Of a DNA stretch of 64,000 bases, positions 34,601 through 42,326 are shown piece after piece. Source of the stretch: Bacteroidales bacterium (lineage in GTDB: Bacteria; Bacteroidota; Bacteroidia; Bacteroidales; UBA932). Both the position numbers and the translations under genes were made by a program. Numbering within the stretch: position 1 is the stretch's first letter; each line of letters begins with the position of its first letter. The notes below the pieces were generated by a model that was not told where the DNA came from, searched no databases, and saw nothing but the letters and a program-made list of their open reading frames with translations. The stretch spans positions 41,963 through 105,962 of the forward strand of contig JAFWOY010000011.1 of the NCBI GenBank assembly GCA_017509755.1, written 5' to 3'.

Positions 34601-34823
34601 GTATGACGGCAAAGGCAACTGGGTGGCTTACAACCAGACGCTTGTCGGCGGCTGGAAGCTTCGCCAGGGCTGTGGCTGGGATGTCAACCGCGGTGGCGTG
34701 TTCGTCGAGGCCGGCAAGGAATTCGATGCCGTGGCTGGTGGCGACAACATCAACGTCGGCGACCTGACGAACTTCGCGGTCATCTATAACATGGAGACCG
34801 AGAAGATCACCGTTGTCAAGTAA
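31680..34823 (+). CDS. SusE/SusF-like lipoprotein with nine starch-binding modules
   Basis: A 1047-residue surface lipoprotein (VSC lipobox, Cys20). Residues about 24-155 form a SusE-like N-terminal domain. Then nine homologous modules of about 90-100 residues follow: 168-266, 278-374, 397-486, 488-577, 580-671, 675-764, 768-854, 857-954 and 957-1047. Each runs W.(V/I)IG...W..D.....EFK(F/W)R....W..N.GG.F....PF.....G.NIK....Y.V, the pattern of SusE/SusF starch-binding domains. A Pro/Glu linker (GGDEPGPEPEP) separates modules 2 and 3. Known SusE has two such modules and SusF three, so this one protein appears to replace both. A strong terminator follows it. Confidence 0.88.
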   Translation: MKKIISALFVSVIALLAVSCYPEDLTVFDLSKAKAPVLGSYEVGEKAISASFTPGSFNQDFNTKIQPNHFFVITDVDGKKVSKPVTTSNKDGVLSASISGLNNALITLGYKEGDLLSFEMRIRASMQTNAGDNGRNGFVDSEGTISVSGFEIVFPKGSPYQEYTETSPFSVIGSLSEYGISWDGDLEMWMTEDGNQHVAKCVTLKVGDEFKFRKDQDWGVNYGGDFGTFDSPFSVSQDGPNIKVTMDGVYDLWLDLTDGTATVTEAYQAYPEHKEASDWTVIGALSEYGISWDGDLEMVTDGTTHIAQGVKLGAADEFKFRQNKDWAVNLGGDFGGFGSDFAVTQDGPNVKVGVAGVYDLIVNPGAGTAQIVETMGGGKSGKIGGDEPGPEPEPITGWNIIGLNGDWEKDIIATQNGSVWTAYITATEDTEFKWRKDGGWDENYGGVFTALGEPFEAVSGGDNVKVAAGFWKVVFDTEALTITISNGDVWSLIGDFNGWAGDVDMELVDGKWVSPVTHLNANGFKIRHNHDWTESVGGTFEAFGTPFATNGDNVMLPAEGDYVVTYDPTAQTITVDKSISGWNIIGLNGNWNDDILAKENNGVWTVRVNVEADTEFKWRKDGGWDENYGGDFTTLGEPFAAVAGGNNIKLAPGYWLLTLDLSGAAPMLMVSDGTVWSLIGVNGDWENDIDMTLTEDGLWVSPETAISGDFKIRQNHGWDVNRGGVMTAVGEPFDAVAGGDNIKVDEGTYIVTYDPAAEKITVTNAKKLWGVIGDFNSWSGDVTMTEVAPGIWISDPVTVESGGWKVRFDGGWDVNRGGATPTEVGQFVQAVPGGDNISLTGTFKVVYNANTETIGTLGWGVVGTIASIPGFSWNNDIPMNLGADGAWYSVPVKLTKDDEIKIRWAGGWDLNRGGDLVAIDEPFEAKDGGNNIKVPADGTYLVTYFPKEERMALSAKFWGLIGDFNSWGGDVFMMYDGKGNWVAYNQTLVGGWKLRQGCGWDVNRGGVFVEAGKEFDAVAGGDNINVGDLTNFAVIYNMETEKITVVK

Positions 34824-34846
34824 GCGTACCTGCGCTGGAATGAACG

Positions 34847-34881
34847 ATGCCCGGGCTTTTGGCGGCCCGGGCATTTTTTTT
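34847..34881 (+). terminator. Intrinsic terminator after the SusE/F-like gene
   Basis: A 10-bp perfect GC-rich stem (34847-34856 with 34865-34874) with an 8-nt loop, followed by a run of eight T. It splits the starch locus into transporter/binding genes and the enzyme genes, which have their own promoter at 34903. Confidence 0.85.
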
Positions 34882-34902
34882 GAATATATCATAACTATTC
34901 TG

Positions 34903-34910
34903 TAATTTTG
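34903..34910 (+). promoter_or_regulatory. -7 promoter element for susG-susB
   Basis: TAATTTTG matches TAnnTTTG, with the ATG only 6 bp later (AAAGTT). The same TAA.TTTGAAAGTTATG arrangement precedes the amylase gene at 38895. Confidence 0.6.
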
Positions 34911-34916
34911 AAAGTT

Positions 34917-36893
34917 ATGATGAAACGTTTTTTCCATATTGCAGCCCTGGCGCTGGCAGCGCTGCTGCTCACCGCTTGTCCCGAGCCGATCGACGGACCG
35001 GATGACGGCTCGAACGGCCCGGACGAAACCTGGCGGAAGCAGGCTTCCTCCACGAAGCTTTCCGGCATCACCTATCAGCTCAACGTTTACAGTTTCGCTG
35101 ACAGTGACGGAGATGGCTGGGGCGACATCAAAGGCATTACCCAGCATCTCGACTATCTCGACAGCCTCGGTGCCACGGCACTCTGGCTTTCGCCCATCCA
35201 TGAGGCGATGTCGTATCATGGCTACAATGTGAACGACTATTATTCGGTCAGTTCCAAGCTGGGCACGGAAGCTGATCTCAAGGACCTGATCACCAAAGCC
35301 AAGGCCAAGAATATCGACATCTACCTCGATTTCGTGCTCAACCACTCGGGCAGCGACAACGTCTGGTTCAGAATGGCAGCATACGGGGACTCCGACAGGT
35401 ATCGCGATTATTATGTGATGTCCGACAATCCGACAGCCGATGTAGCTGCCGGTAAGATTGACAACTATGCGGGCGCTTCGTCACCCGGCATGGGTCAGTG
35501 GTATGCTGTCTCCTCCGGGGAAGTCGGTTACAACGGTCGCTTGCACTTCAAACTTGACTGGGCCAAGAAGACCATCACAGTCACGCAGTCGACCGATACT
35601 CCCCAGTCATCCAACGGTTCGGCCTCCAAGTGGCTCTATTATGGGGACGGGAAGATGGTCGGTTTCTATGAGACGAGCACCAATATCTTCGAGATCACCC
35701 TCGATTTCGATTCCTCCTGGGGCTTCCTCATCCGTACTTCCACCACCAGTTGGGACAATGGTACCAAATGGGGCGGCAACGGCAAGGGCATTGAATTCGG
35801 GACGGCTTTTTCCATCAACAACACGACGGCGGCGAACATCATTTTCGGCGGGAATTCCTCGTTCTATTTCGCCAGCTTCGACCAGTCCATGCCCGACCTG
35901 AACTACGGTCCTTACGCCAAGGCTGCCGAGTCCGCGGCGTTCAAGGACCTGGCTGCAGCGGCTGACAAGTGGATTGATATGGGCGTAGCAGGCCTTCGCC
36001 TGGACGCCGTCATCTGGATCTACCAAAACCAGACCGCAGCCAACGTCTCTTTCCTCAAGCAATGGTACGACCGCTGCAATACCAGTTGGAAAGCCAGGGG
36101 CGGCAAAGGCGATTTCTATATGGTAGGCGAAGCGTGGTGCGACAATGCCGAGAAGATGGCCCCGTACTATGAAGGCCTGCCTTCCAACTTCAATTTCTAC
36201 TACTGGTACACGCTCAAAGACCGGATCCAAAAGAACAAAGGCAACGATTTCGCTTCGACAATCCTTTATTTCCGCTCGCTTTTCCGGGGTTACCGGACCG
36301 ATTTCATCGACGCCATCAAACTGACCAACCACGATGAGGACCGTGCCGCAAATGACCTGGGCCGTGATATCGCCAAGGAGAAACTGGCAGCGGCTGTCCT
36401 GCTGACCTCGCCGGGCAAGCCTTATATCTACCAGGGCGAGGAACTGGGTTATTGGGGGAATAAAGGCAAGGGCGATGAATACGTCCGCACGCCGATCAAA
36501 TGGACTCGGAGTGGAAATGTACCTTCGGCCTCGCTGGGCGGCAAGGTTGACAACGCCATGCTCTCGGCTGATATTTCGGTTGAGGCGCAGGAGTCCACAC
36601 CTGGTTCGCTGTTGCGCGTTTACCGGGATTTCGCCCAGGCCCGCAATGCCTGGAAGGCCTTGGCCCAGGGTGAAATCGAGGAAGTGAGCTGCCCTAACAC
36701 AGCCGTTGCGCTGTGGACGATGTCGTATGAAGGCCAGACAGTGCTGGTAGCACACAATTTCGGCTCCGGAACGCCGGTTATCACTCCGACAGGCTACACG
36801 ACTGACAAACTGATCGTGTCGAACGGCACCGTTACCGCTTCCAACGGGTCGGTCGCCCTCGGCGCCTATGCTTCAGCGGTATTCCTGCAATGA
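34917..36893 (+). CDS. susG: SusG-like surface alpha-amylase (GH13) with inserted CBM
   Basis: A lipoprotein amylase of 658 residues (LLTAC lipobox, Cys21) that cuts surface-bound starch. The GH13 motifs are intact: GLRLDAVIWI (nucleophile Asp363), MVGEAW (acid/base Glu405) and LTNHDED (Asp473). Between the barrel segments, residues about 195-325 form an extra beta domain at the place where B. thetaiotaomicron SusG carries its CBM58 insert, which is the main reason for calling it SusG-like. Either of two consecutive ATGs could start it. Its TGA overlaps the GH97 start as ATGA. Confidence 0.92.
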   Translation: MMKRFFHIAALALAALLLTACPEPIDGPDDGSNGPDETWRKQASSTKLSGITYQLNVYSFADSDGDGWGDIKGITQHLDYLDSLGATALWLSPIHEAMSYHGYNVNDYYSVSSKLGTEADLKDLITKAKAKNIDIYLDFVLNHSGSDNVWFRMAAYGDSDRYRDYYVMSDNPTADVAAGKIDNYAGASSPGMGQWYAVSSGEVGYNGRLHFKLDWAKKTITVTQSTDTPQSSNGSASKWLYYGDGKMVGFYETSTNIFEITLDFDSSWGFLIRTSTTSWDNGTKWGGNGKGIEFGTAFSINNTTAANIIFGGNSSFYFASFDQSMPDLNYGPYAKAAESAAFKDLAAAADKWIDMGVAGLRLDAVIWIYQNQTAANVSFLKQWYDRCNTSWKARGGKGDFYMVGEAWCDNAEKMAPYYEGLPSNFNFYYWYTLKDRIQKNKGNDFASTILYFRSLFRGYRTDFIDAIKLTNHDEDRAANDLGRDIAKEKLAAAVLLTSPGKPYIYQGEELGYWGNKGKGDEYVRTPIKWTRSGNVPSASLGGKVDNAMLSADISVEAQESTPGSLLRVYRDFAQARNAWKALAQGEIEEVSCPNTAVALWTMSYEGQTVLVAHNFGSGTPVITPTGYTTDKLIVSNGTVTASNGSVALGAYASAVFLQ

Positions 36894-38869
36894 GAAAACT
36901 GGTTGCGATTGCGGCCCTGTTGTCGCTGCTGGCAGCCTGTCACCCTGTGATGGAGGTCTCCTCTCCCGACGGGCGTATCCTTGTGCAGGCAGACGTGGAT
37001 TCCGATGGCCAGCCGCTCTATGCGGTTGAAGTGGACGGACTCCCGCTGATCGGATGGTCGCAGTTGGGCCTTGTCGCCGAAGGAATCGATCTCTCGGCCG
37101 GCTTCCGCCTGCTCTCGTCCAAAGTTTCGCAATGCGATTCGCTCTGGCACCAGCCCTGGGGCGAAAACAAGGAGATCCGCGATGCCCACCGGACCCTGAT
37201 GCTCCGCCTGCAGAATGAGGCAGATGTGCGGCTTGACATCGAATTCCGGGTCTTCGACGACGGCCTGGGTTTCCGTTATACGTATGAAGTACCCGCCCTG
37301 GATTCCTTGACCGTGCGCGAAGAAAAGACCTCTTTCGTGTTTGCGGACGATGCCACGAGCTGGTCCATTCCCGGCGATATCAATTCCTACGAGCATCTCT
37401 ACCGCAAAATGCCGCTCTCGCAGTTGAAAGATGCAAATACCCCCTTGACCCTCAGGTTCTCCGATACGCGCTACGCCTCTGTGCATGAGGCTGCTATCGT
37501 GGATTTCCCGGAAATGGTGCTCCGGCGCACCGACGGCACGACCCTGCAGGCCACCCTTGCCTCTGAAGCCAGTGTTCCCCAGCATTTCGCTACGCCCTGG
37601 CGTACCGTCCAGATTGCCCGAAACGCGGTCGGTCTGGTGAATTCGTCCCTGATCCTGAACCTCAACGAGCCTTGTGCCCTGGCAGACGTGTCGTGGATCA
37701 AACCCATGAAATATGTCGGCGTGTGGTGGGGCATGCACCTGGGCATCGAATCGTGGGGCGGTGCGCATCACGGTGCGACGACCGAAACTGCGCTGCGCTA
37801 CATCGACTTTGCAGCGGCCAACAACATCCAGGGCGTGCTTTTCGAGGGATGGAACGATGCCTGGCGGGGTTCCGATGCCCTGCCGGATTTCGATTTCACA
37901 CGGGCGGCGCCCGATTTCGATGTGGAACGGGTTGTGGCCTATGCCCGGGAGAAGGGGATCGAATACATCTCCCACAATGAAACAGGCGGCAATTTCCGCC
38001 GCTTCGAGGCGCAGTTGGAGCGCAGCCTGGATTGGGCACAGACGCTTGGAATCCATGCCTTGAAGACCGGTTATGCGGGAGGCGGCCTGTACGGCGGTAT
38101 TGCGCGCCATAGCCAGACAGGTGTGCGCCATTTCCAGAAAGTTATCGAAGAAGCGGCCAAACGCCAGATCATGGTCGATGCCCACGAAGTCATCAAGCCG
38201 TCCGGCTTGCGGCGTACCTGGCCCAATTTCATGACACGGGAATGCGCCCGCGGCATGGAGTACAACGGCTGGAGTGCCGGCAACCCGCCTGCCCATCATG
38301 AGATTCTGCCCTATACGCGCTTGCTCGCCGGCCCGATGGACTATACGCCGGGCGTGTTCGATGTGCTATACTGCCAAATCCAGGGCCTTCCGCAGGTTCG
38401 TTCCTGGGGCCAGCCCGGGACAGAATGCCGTGTCAATACGACGCTGGCCAAGCAGATCGCCAATTGGGTGGTTCTCTACTCACCGATGCAGATGGCGTGC
38501 GACCTGCTGGACAATTATGAAGGCCATCCGGCCTTCCAGTTCTTCCGCGACTTCGATGCCGATTGCGATGCGTCTGAAGCATTGCAAGGAGAGGTAGGGG
38601 AGTATATCGCCGTGGTCCGCCGCGCGGGTGACCGTTTCTTCTATGGCGCAACGACGGATGAGACGCCCCGTACACTTACGCAGCCCCTGTCTTTCCTTCG
38701 TCCGGGTGTGACCTATACGGCCACCCTCTACGCCGACGCGCCTGACGCGGATTGGCAGACCAATCCCTACGCATACGTCATCGAGCAGCGGACCGTTACT
38801 TCCAACGACACGCTGACGCTTCCTTTGGCCGCCTCGGGCGGTTGTGCCATCTCTTTCTTGCCTTTGTAA
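36890..38869 (+). CDS. susB: SusB-like GH97 alpha-glucosidase
   Basis: A 659-residue GH97 enzyme that releases glucose from maltooligosaccharides. It has an N-terminal lipoprotein-type signal (LLAAC, Cys17), a beta-sandwich domain and the barrel with the GH97 segments VGVWWGMHLG, HEVIKPSGLRRTWPN (Glu433), ARGMEYNGW and HHEILPYTRLLAGPMDYTPG (Glu471). The HEILPYTR-type glutamate fits the inverting SusB group rather than retaining alpha-galactosidases. It is somewhat shorter than B. thetaiotaomicron SusB (about 738). Translationally coupled to susG. Confidence 0.92.
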   Translation: MRKLVAIAALLSLLAACHPVMEVSSPDGRILVQADVDSDGQPLYAVEVDGLPLIGWSQLGLVAEGIDLSAGFRLLSSKVSQCDSLWHQPWGENKEIRDAHRTLMLRLQNEADVRLDIEFRVFDDGLGFRYTYEVPALDSLTVREEKTSFVFADDATSWSIPGDINSYEHLYRKMPLSQLKDANTPLTLRFSDTRYASVHEAAIVDFPEMVLRRTDGTTLQATLASEASVPQHFATPWRTVQIARNAVGLVNSSLILNLNEPCALADVSWIKPMKYVGVWWGMHLGIESWGGAHHGATTETALRYIDFAAANNIQGVLFEGWNDAWRGSDALPDFDFTRAAPDFDVERVVAYAREKGIEYISHNETGGNFRRFEAQLERSLDWAQTLGIHALKTGYAGGGLYGGIARHSQTGVRHFQKVIEEAAKRQIMVDAHEVIKPSGLRRTWPNFMTRECARGMEYNGWSAGNPPAHHEILPYTRLLAGPMDYTPGVFDVLYCQIQGLPQVRSWGQPGTECRVNTTLAKQIANWVVLYSPMQMACDLLDNYEGHPAFQFFRDFDADCDASEALQGEVGEYIAVVRRAGDRFFYGATTDETPRTLTQPLSFLRPGVTYTATLYADAPDADWQTNPYAYVIEQRTVTSNDTLTLPLAASGGCAISFLPL

Positions 38870-38880
38870 AGGTTTTTTGC

Positions 38881-38888
38881 TAACTTTG
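38881..38888 (+). promoter_or_regulatory. Internal -7 promoter element in the starch locus
   Basis: TAACTTTG matches TAnnTTTG, 6 bp before the ATG at 38895, giving an almost leaderless mRNA. It lies directly after the susB stop and may give the downstream amylase genes separate expression. Confidence 0.55.
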
Positions 38889-38894
38889 AAAGTT

Positions 38895-40937
38895 ATGCGA
38901 AAACTGTCCTTCTTTCTTCTGTTGCTCGTGGCGGCTGGATGCAGCCACGTGAAAGTGGCACCCGCGCCGCTGTTCGACAACGCACCGTTGGCAAGCCCCT
39001 GCCTGGCGGAGCACGATACGATGCAGGTCATTCTCCGCGACTATTTCCCGACCCGCGACGAGATGGATACCCTTCAGTTGGTTACCACGCTCGAGCAGCC
39101 GCTGCTGACCTATCTGGATGTGCCGTCCCGTGGCCAGATGGGTGCGCTGGTGGTCAAGAACCGCCTGCCGGAAAAGTTGGCTGCCTGCGATCCTGCCTTG
39201 GCTCCGTTCATCACTACGGCACCTGTCGAGGGGAAAGAAGACCGTTTCTACATCCTGATCGAAAACAAGGCCGACGATGTGCTGGTGCTCTGGCAGAACA
39301 CGGTCCTCGACAAAGAGCACGGCATCCGGGTCATTGACCGCAACAAGCTCGAGATCACGGTCCCGCGCAATGCGAAGAAGATGGAACGTTCCTATATCCG
39401 GGCTTTCTGCGCCAGTGCGGCGGGCGGCCTGGGCAACGATATCCTCGTTCCGCTGTGCTATGGCAAGGTGATGCGGGATCCCAAGCAGCTGAAGCGCACC
39501 GACAAGCACGCGCAGGTGCTCTATTCGCTGATGATCGACCGCTTCGTCAACGGCCGGAAAGACAACGACATGCCGCTCAATTCCCCGCTTGTGCATCCCA
39601 AGGTGGATTATTGGGGCGGCGACCTGCTCGGAGTGACCCGGACGATTGAAAGCGGCTATTTCGACTCTTTGGGCGTGACCACCATCTGGCTCTCGCCCAT
39701 TACCCAGAATCCCTGGGATGCGTGGGGCCAGATCCACGATCCCGAAACCAAGTTCAGCGGCTACCACGGCTACTGGCCGTATTTTGCCACGGCCGTCGAT
39801 GTCCGCTACGGTACGGAGGCCGAACTCCGCGACCTGCTTGACAAAGCGCATCAGGACAACAAGAATGTGATCCTGGACTACGTGTCCAACCACATGCACA
39901 TCCAAAGCCCCACGCTGACCGCCCATCCCGATTGGACCACGCCTTCCGACACGCCCGACGGACGTCCGAACCGCCAGCTTTACGATGAATTCCGTCTGAC
40001 CACCTGGTTCGACGACCATATCCCGACCCTCGACCTGGAGCGTGCCGACATCTGTGCCCAGCTCACCGACTCGGCGCTGTTCTGGATGCAGCACTTTGAT
40101 TTTGACGGCTTCCGGCACGATGCGACCAAGCATGTGCCGGAACAATACTGGCGCCTGCTCACCCGCAAGCTCTATGACAGCCTGCCGGAGCGGACCTTCT
40201 ACCAGATCGGCGAGACCTACGGCTCGACGGAACTCATCAACTCCTATGTCAAGCCGGGCATGCAGGATGCCCAGTTCGATTTCAATGTCTATGATACGTT
40301 TGTCGGGGCGACCGTCCATGAGAATGGATCCTTTGAGAATCTGGCCAGCCGGATTGCGGAAGACCTGGCCGTCTATGGCTCCCACCACTTGATGGGCAAC
40401 ATCACCGGCAACCACGACAGGCCCCGTTATATCTGCCTGGTCAGCGGAGACCTCCGCCCGGACGAAGACCAGAAACTGGCCGGCTGGAAGCGTGACATCA
40501 AGGTGACGGATCCGGTGGGCTACCGTTTCCTGGAAATGCTGCACGCGCTCAACTTTACGATCCCCGGCGTACCCTGCATCTATTATGGAGATGAATTCGG
40601 CCAGCCGGGCGCCAACGATCCCGACAACCGCCGCTGGATGCAGTTCGGTGACGAACTGACCCAGCCGGAAAAAGAGGTGCTCAAGCATACCAAGCATCTG
40701 GCCGCCCTGCACAACAGTTCGATGCCGCTCATTTACGGCGATTATAAACTGCTTTTTGTGGACAAGGACCTGATGGCTTGGTCGCGTTCCTATATGGGTG
40801 AAACCATTATCACTGTCCTCAACAAAGGGACCAGCACCCGGCAAGTGGAACTGACCCTGCCTGCCGGCCTCACGTCGCATGGACGGAACACTTTCTCCCT
40901 TGCGGTCAGTCCCCGTTCTTTTGCCATTATCAATTAA
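38895..40937 (+). CDS. GH13 alpha-amylase-family lipoprotein with N-terminal beta domain
   Basis: A 680-residue lipoprotein (AAGC, Cys16). Residues about 25-200 are a beta-rich region without a catalytic motif. The GH13 barrel follows, with FDGFRHDATKH (Asp409), YQIGETYGS (Glu440) and ITGNHDRPRY (Asp508), all intact. LYSLMIDRFVNG and GYHGYWP suggest a neopullulanase/maltogenic or amylase subtype; the exact specificity cannot be read. The start was placed at the ATG after the promoter element rather than an in-frame codon 17 residues upstream inside susB. Confidence 0.9.
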   Translation: MRKLSFFLLLLVAAGCSHVKVAPAPLFDNAPLASPCLAEHDTMQVILRDYFPTRDEMDTLQLVTTLEQPLLTYLDVPSRGQMGALVVKNRLPEKLAACDPALAPFITTAPVEGKEDRFYILIENKADDVLVLWQNTVLDKEHGIRVIDRNKLEITVPRNAKKMERSYIRAFCASAAGGLGNDILVPLCYGKVMRDPKQLKRTDKHAQVLYSLMIDRFVNGRKDNDMPLNSPLVHPKVDYWGGDLLGVTRTIESGYFDSLGVTTIWLSPITQNPWDAWGQIHDPETKFSGYHGYWPYFATAVDVRYGTEAELRDLLDKAHQDNKNVILDYVSNHMHIQSPTLTAHPDWTTPSDTPDGRPNRQLYDEFRLTTWFDDHIPTLDLERADICAQLTDSALFWMQHFDFDGFRHDATKHVPEQYWRLLTRKLYDSLPERTFYQIGETYGSTELINSYVKPGMQDAQFDFNVYDTFVGATVHENGSFENLASRIAEDLAVYGSHHLMGNITGNHDRPRYICLVSGDLRPDEDQKLAGWKRDIKVTDPVGYRFLEMLHALNFTIPGVPCIYYGDEFGQPGANDPDNRRWMQFGDELTQPEKEVLKHTKHLAALHNSSMPLIYGDYKLLFVDKDLMAWSRSYMGETIITVLNKGTSTRQVELTLPAGLTSHGRNTFSLAVSPRSFAIIN

Positions 40938-40946
40938 AACAACCTT

Positions 40947-42326
40947 ATGAAAAAGACACTGACGCTTCTGCTTGCCCTGCTCTGCCTGGCCGCCTGCCAT
41001 CGCGCACCGGTCCAGCAAGGGGAGTTTACCCATGTCAAACACGCTGACTGGGTACAGCATGCTGTTATTTACCAGATCAATGTCCGGCAGTTCTCGCCGG
41101 AAGGCACATTCGCTGCGGTGGAGCCGCAACTCGACCGTCTTGCCGAGCTGGGCGTGGATATCCTTTGGCTGATGCCCATCCATCCCATCGGTGTCGAGGG
41201 ACGCAAAGGAACGCTTGGCAGCTACTATGCCGTGCAAGACTACTGTGCCGTGAATCCGGAGTTCGGTACCCTGGAGGATTTCGACCATTTCCTGGCTGCA
41301 GCCCATGAGAAAGGTTTCAAGGTGATTCTGGACTGGGTGGCCAACCATACGGGACGGGATCACGCCTGGACGAAGGAGCATCGCGAATGGTATCATCTCG
41401 ATGCGGATGGCAATCTGGCTACGCAGTATGACTGGACCGATATTGCCCATCTGGACTATGTGAACCATCCTGAGGTGTATGCAGCCATGGAGTCGCAGAT
41501 GCAGTTCTGGATTGACCGCGGCGTGGACGGTTTCCGCTGCGACGTGGCCAGTGAAGTGCCGACCGATTTCTGGGACAAGGCTTTCGCCGATTTCCGCGCC
41601 CAGCACCCCGATGCGTTGTTCTTCCTGGCGGAGGCTGAGACGCCGGCGCTGCAGAAAGACGCGTTCGACGCCTATTACGCCTGGCGGCAGATGCACTTGT
41701 GGTATGATATCGCGGCCGGTAAGAAAAATGCGGAAGACCTGGCCGATTTCTACGTGACGTATGCCGATGAGGTCGGAATGCCGCTTGGTACGCTGGCCAT
41801 GAATTTCATCTCCAACCACGACCAGAATTCCTGGTCGGGCACCAACCTCGAGATGTTCGGGCCTTCGCTCAAGCAGTTCACCGTGCTGAGCTTCCTGGTG
41901 CCGGGCATCCCGATGCTCTACAATGGCGACGAGGTCTGCTTGCCGAAACGCCTCGAATTCTTCGAGAAAGATCCGATCGACTGGAGCGCGCCGGATCCGC
42001 TGGATATGAACAAGCTTCTGACGGAACTGATCAAACTGCGCGACGGGCACTCTTGCCTCTGGGCAGCCCCGATCGGCGGCACGATGGCCGTCCTGCCGAC
42101 CGACCATCCGAAACAGATCTTCGCGTTCGAGCGCGAGACGGAGGGCGACATGTGCCTGGCCATGTTCAATTTCTCCGACGAGGAAGTTTCGTATAAGGTG
42201 GAGAACCATCTTGTGACGACGGACAGCGAGTTTACCTTGCCGGCCCATGGCTATCATATCATCTTCAGTGTCGGCGACTGCTTCGGTGACTGTGACGAAA
42301 TCGAGTTCGTGGAAGATGAAAAATAG
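40947..42326 (+). CDS. Compact GH13 alpha-amylase-family lipoprotein
   Basis: A 459-residue GH13 enzyme with lipobox LAAC (Cys17) and almost no extra domains: barrel from about residue 35, catalytic GFRCDVASEVP (Asp199), FFLAEAETPAL (Glu229) and ISNHDQNSW (Asp292), then a short C-terminal beta domain and an acidic tail (FGDCDEIEFVEDEK). AEAE in place of the usual GE.W is seen in some maltogenic amylase/cyclomaltodextrinase relatives. It starts 9 bp after the previous amylase and overlaps susA by 11 bp. Confidence 0.9.
   Translation: MKKTLTLLLALLCLAACHRAPVQQGEFTHVKHADWVQHAVIYQINVRQFSPEGTFAAVEPQLDRLAELGVDILWLMPIHPIGVEGRKGTLGSYYAVQDYCAVNPEFGTLEDFDHFLAAAHEKGFKVILDWVANHTGRDHAWTKEHREWYHLDADGNLATQYDWTDIAHLDYVNHPEVYAAMESQMQFWIDRGVDGFRCDVASEVPTDFWDKAFADFRAQHPDALFFLAEAETPALQKDAFDAYYAWRQMHLWYDIAAGKKNAEDLADFYVTYADEVGMPLGTLAMNFISNHDQNSWSGTNLEMFGPSLKQFTVLSFLVPGIPMLYNGDEVCLPKRLEFFEKDPIDWSAPDPLDMNKLLTELIKLRDGHSCLWAAPIGGTMAVLPTDHPKQIFAFERETEGDMCLAMFNFSDEEVSYKVENHLVTTDSEFTLPAHGYHIIFSVGDCFGDCDEIEFVEDEK

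Noticed and set aside
27561..35345. 7.8-kb minus-strand open frame opposite susC, susD and the SusE/F-like gene
   Set aside because: The Val/Asp/Gly/His-rich translation mirrors repetitive codons of the sense genes; no start signal or domain was seen.
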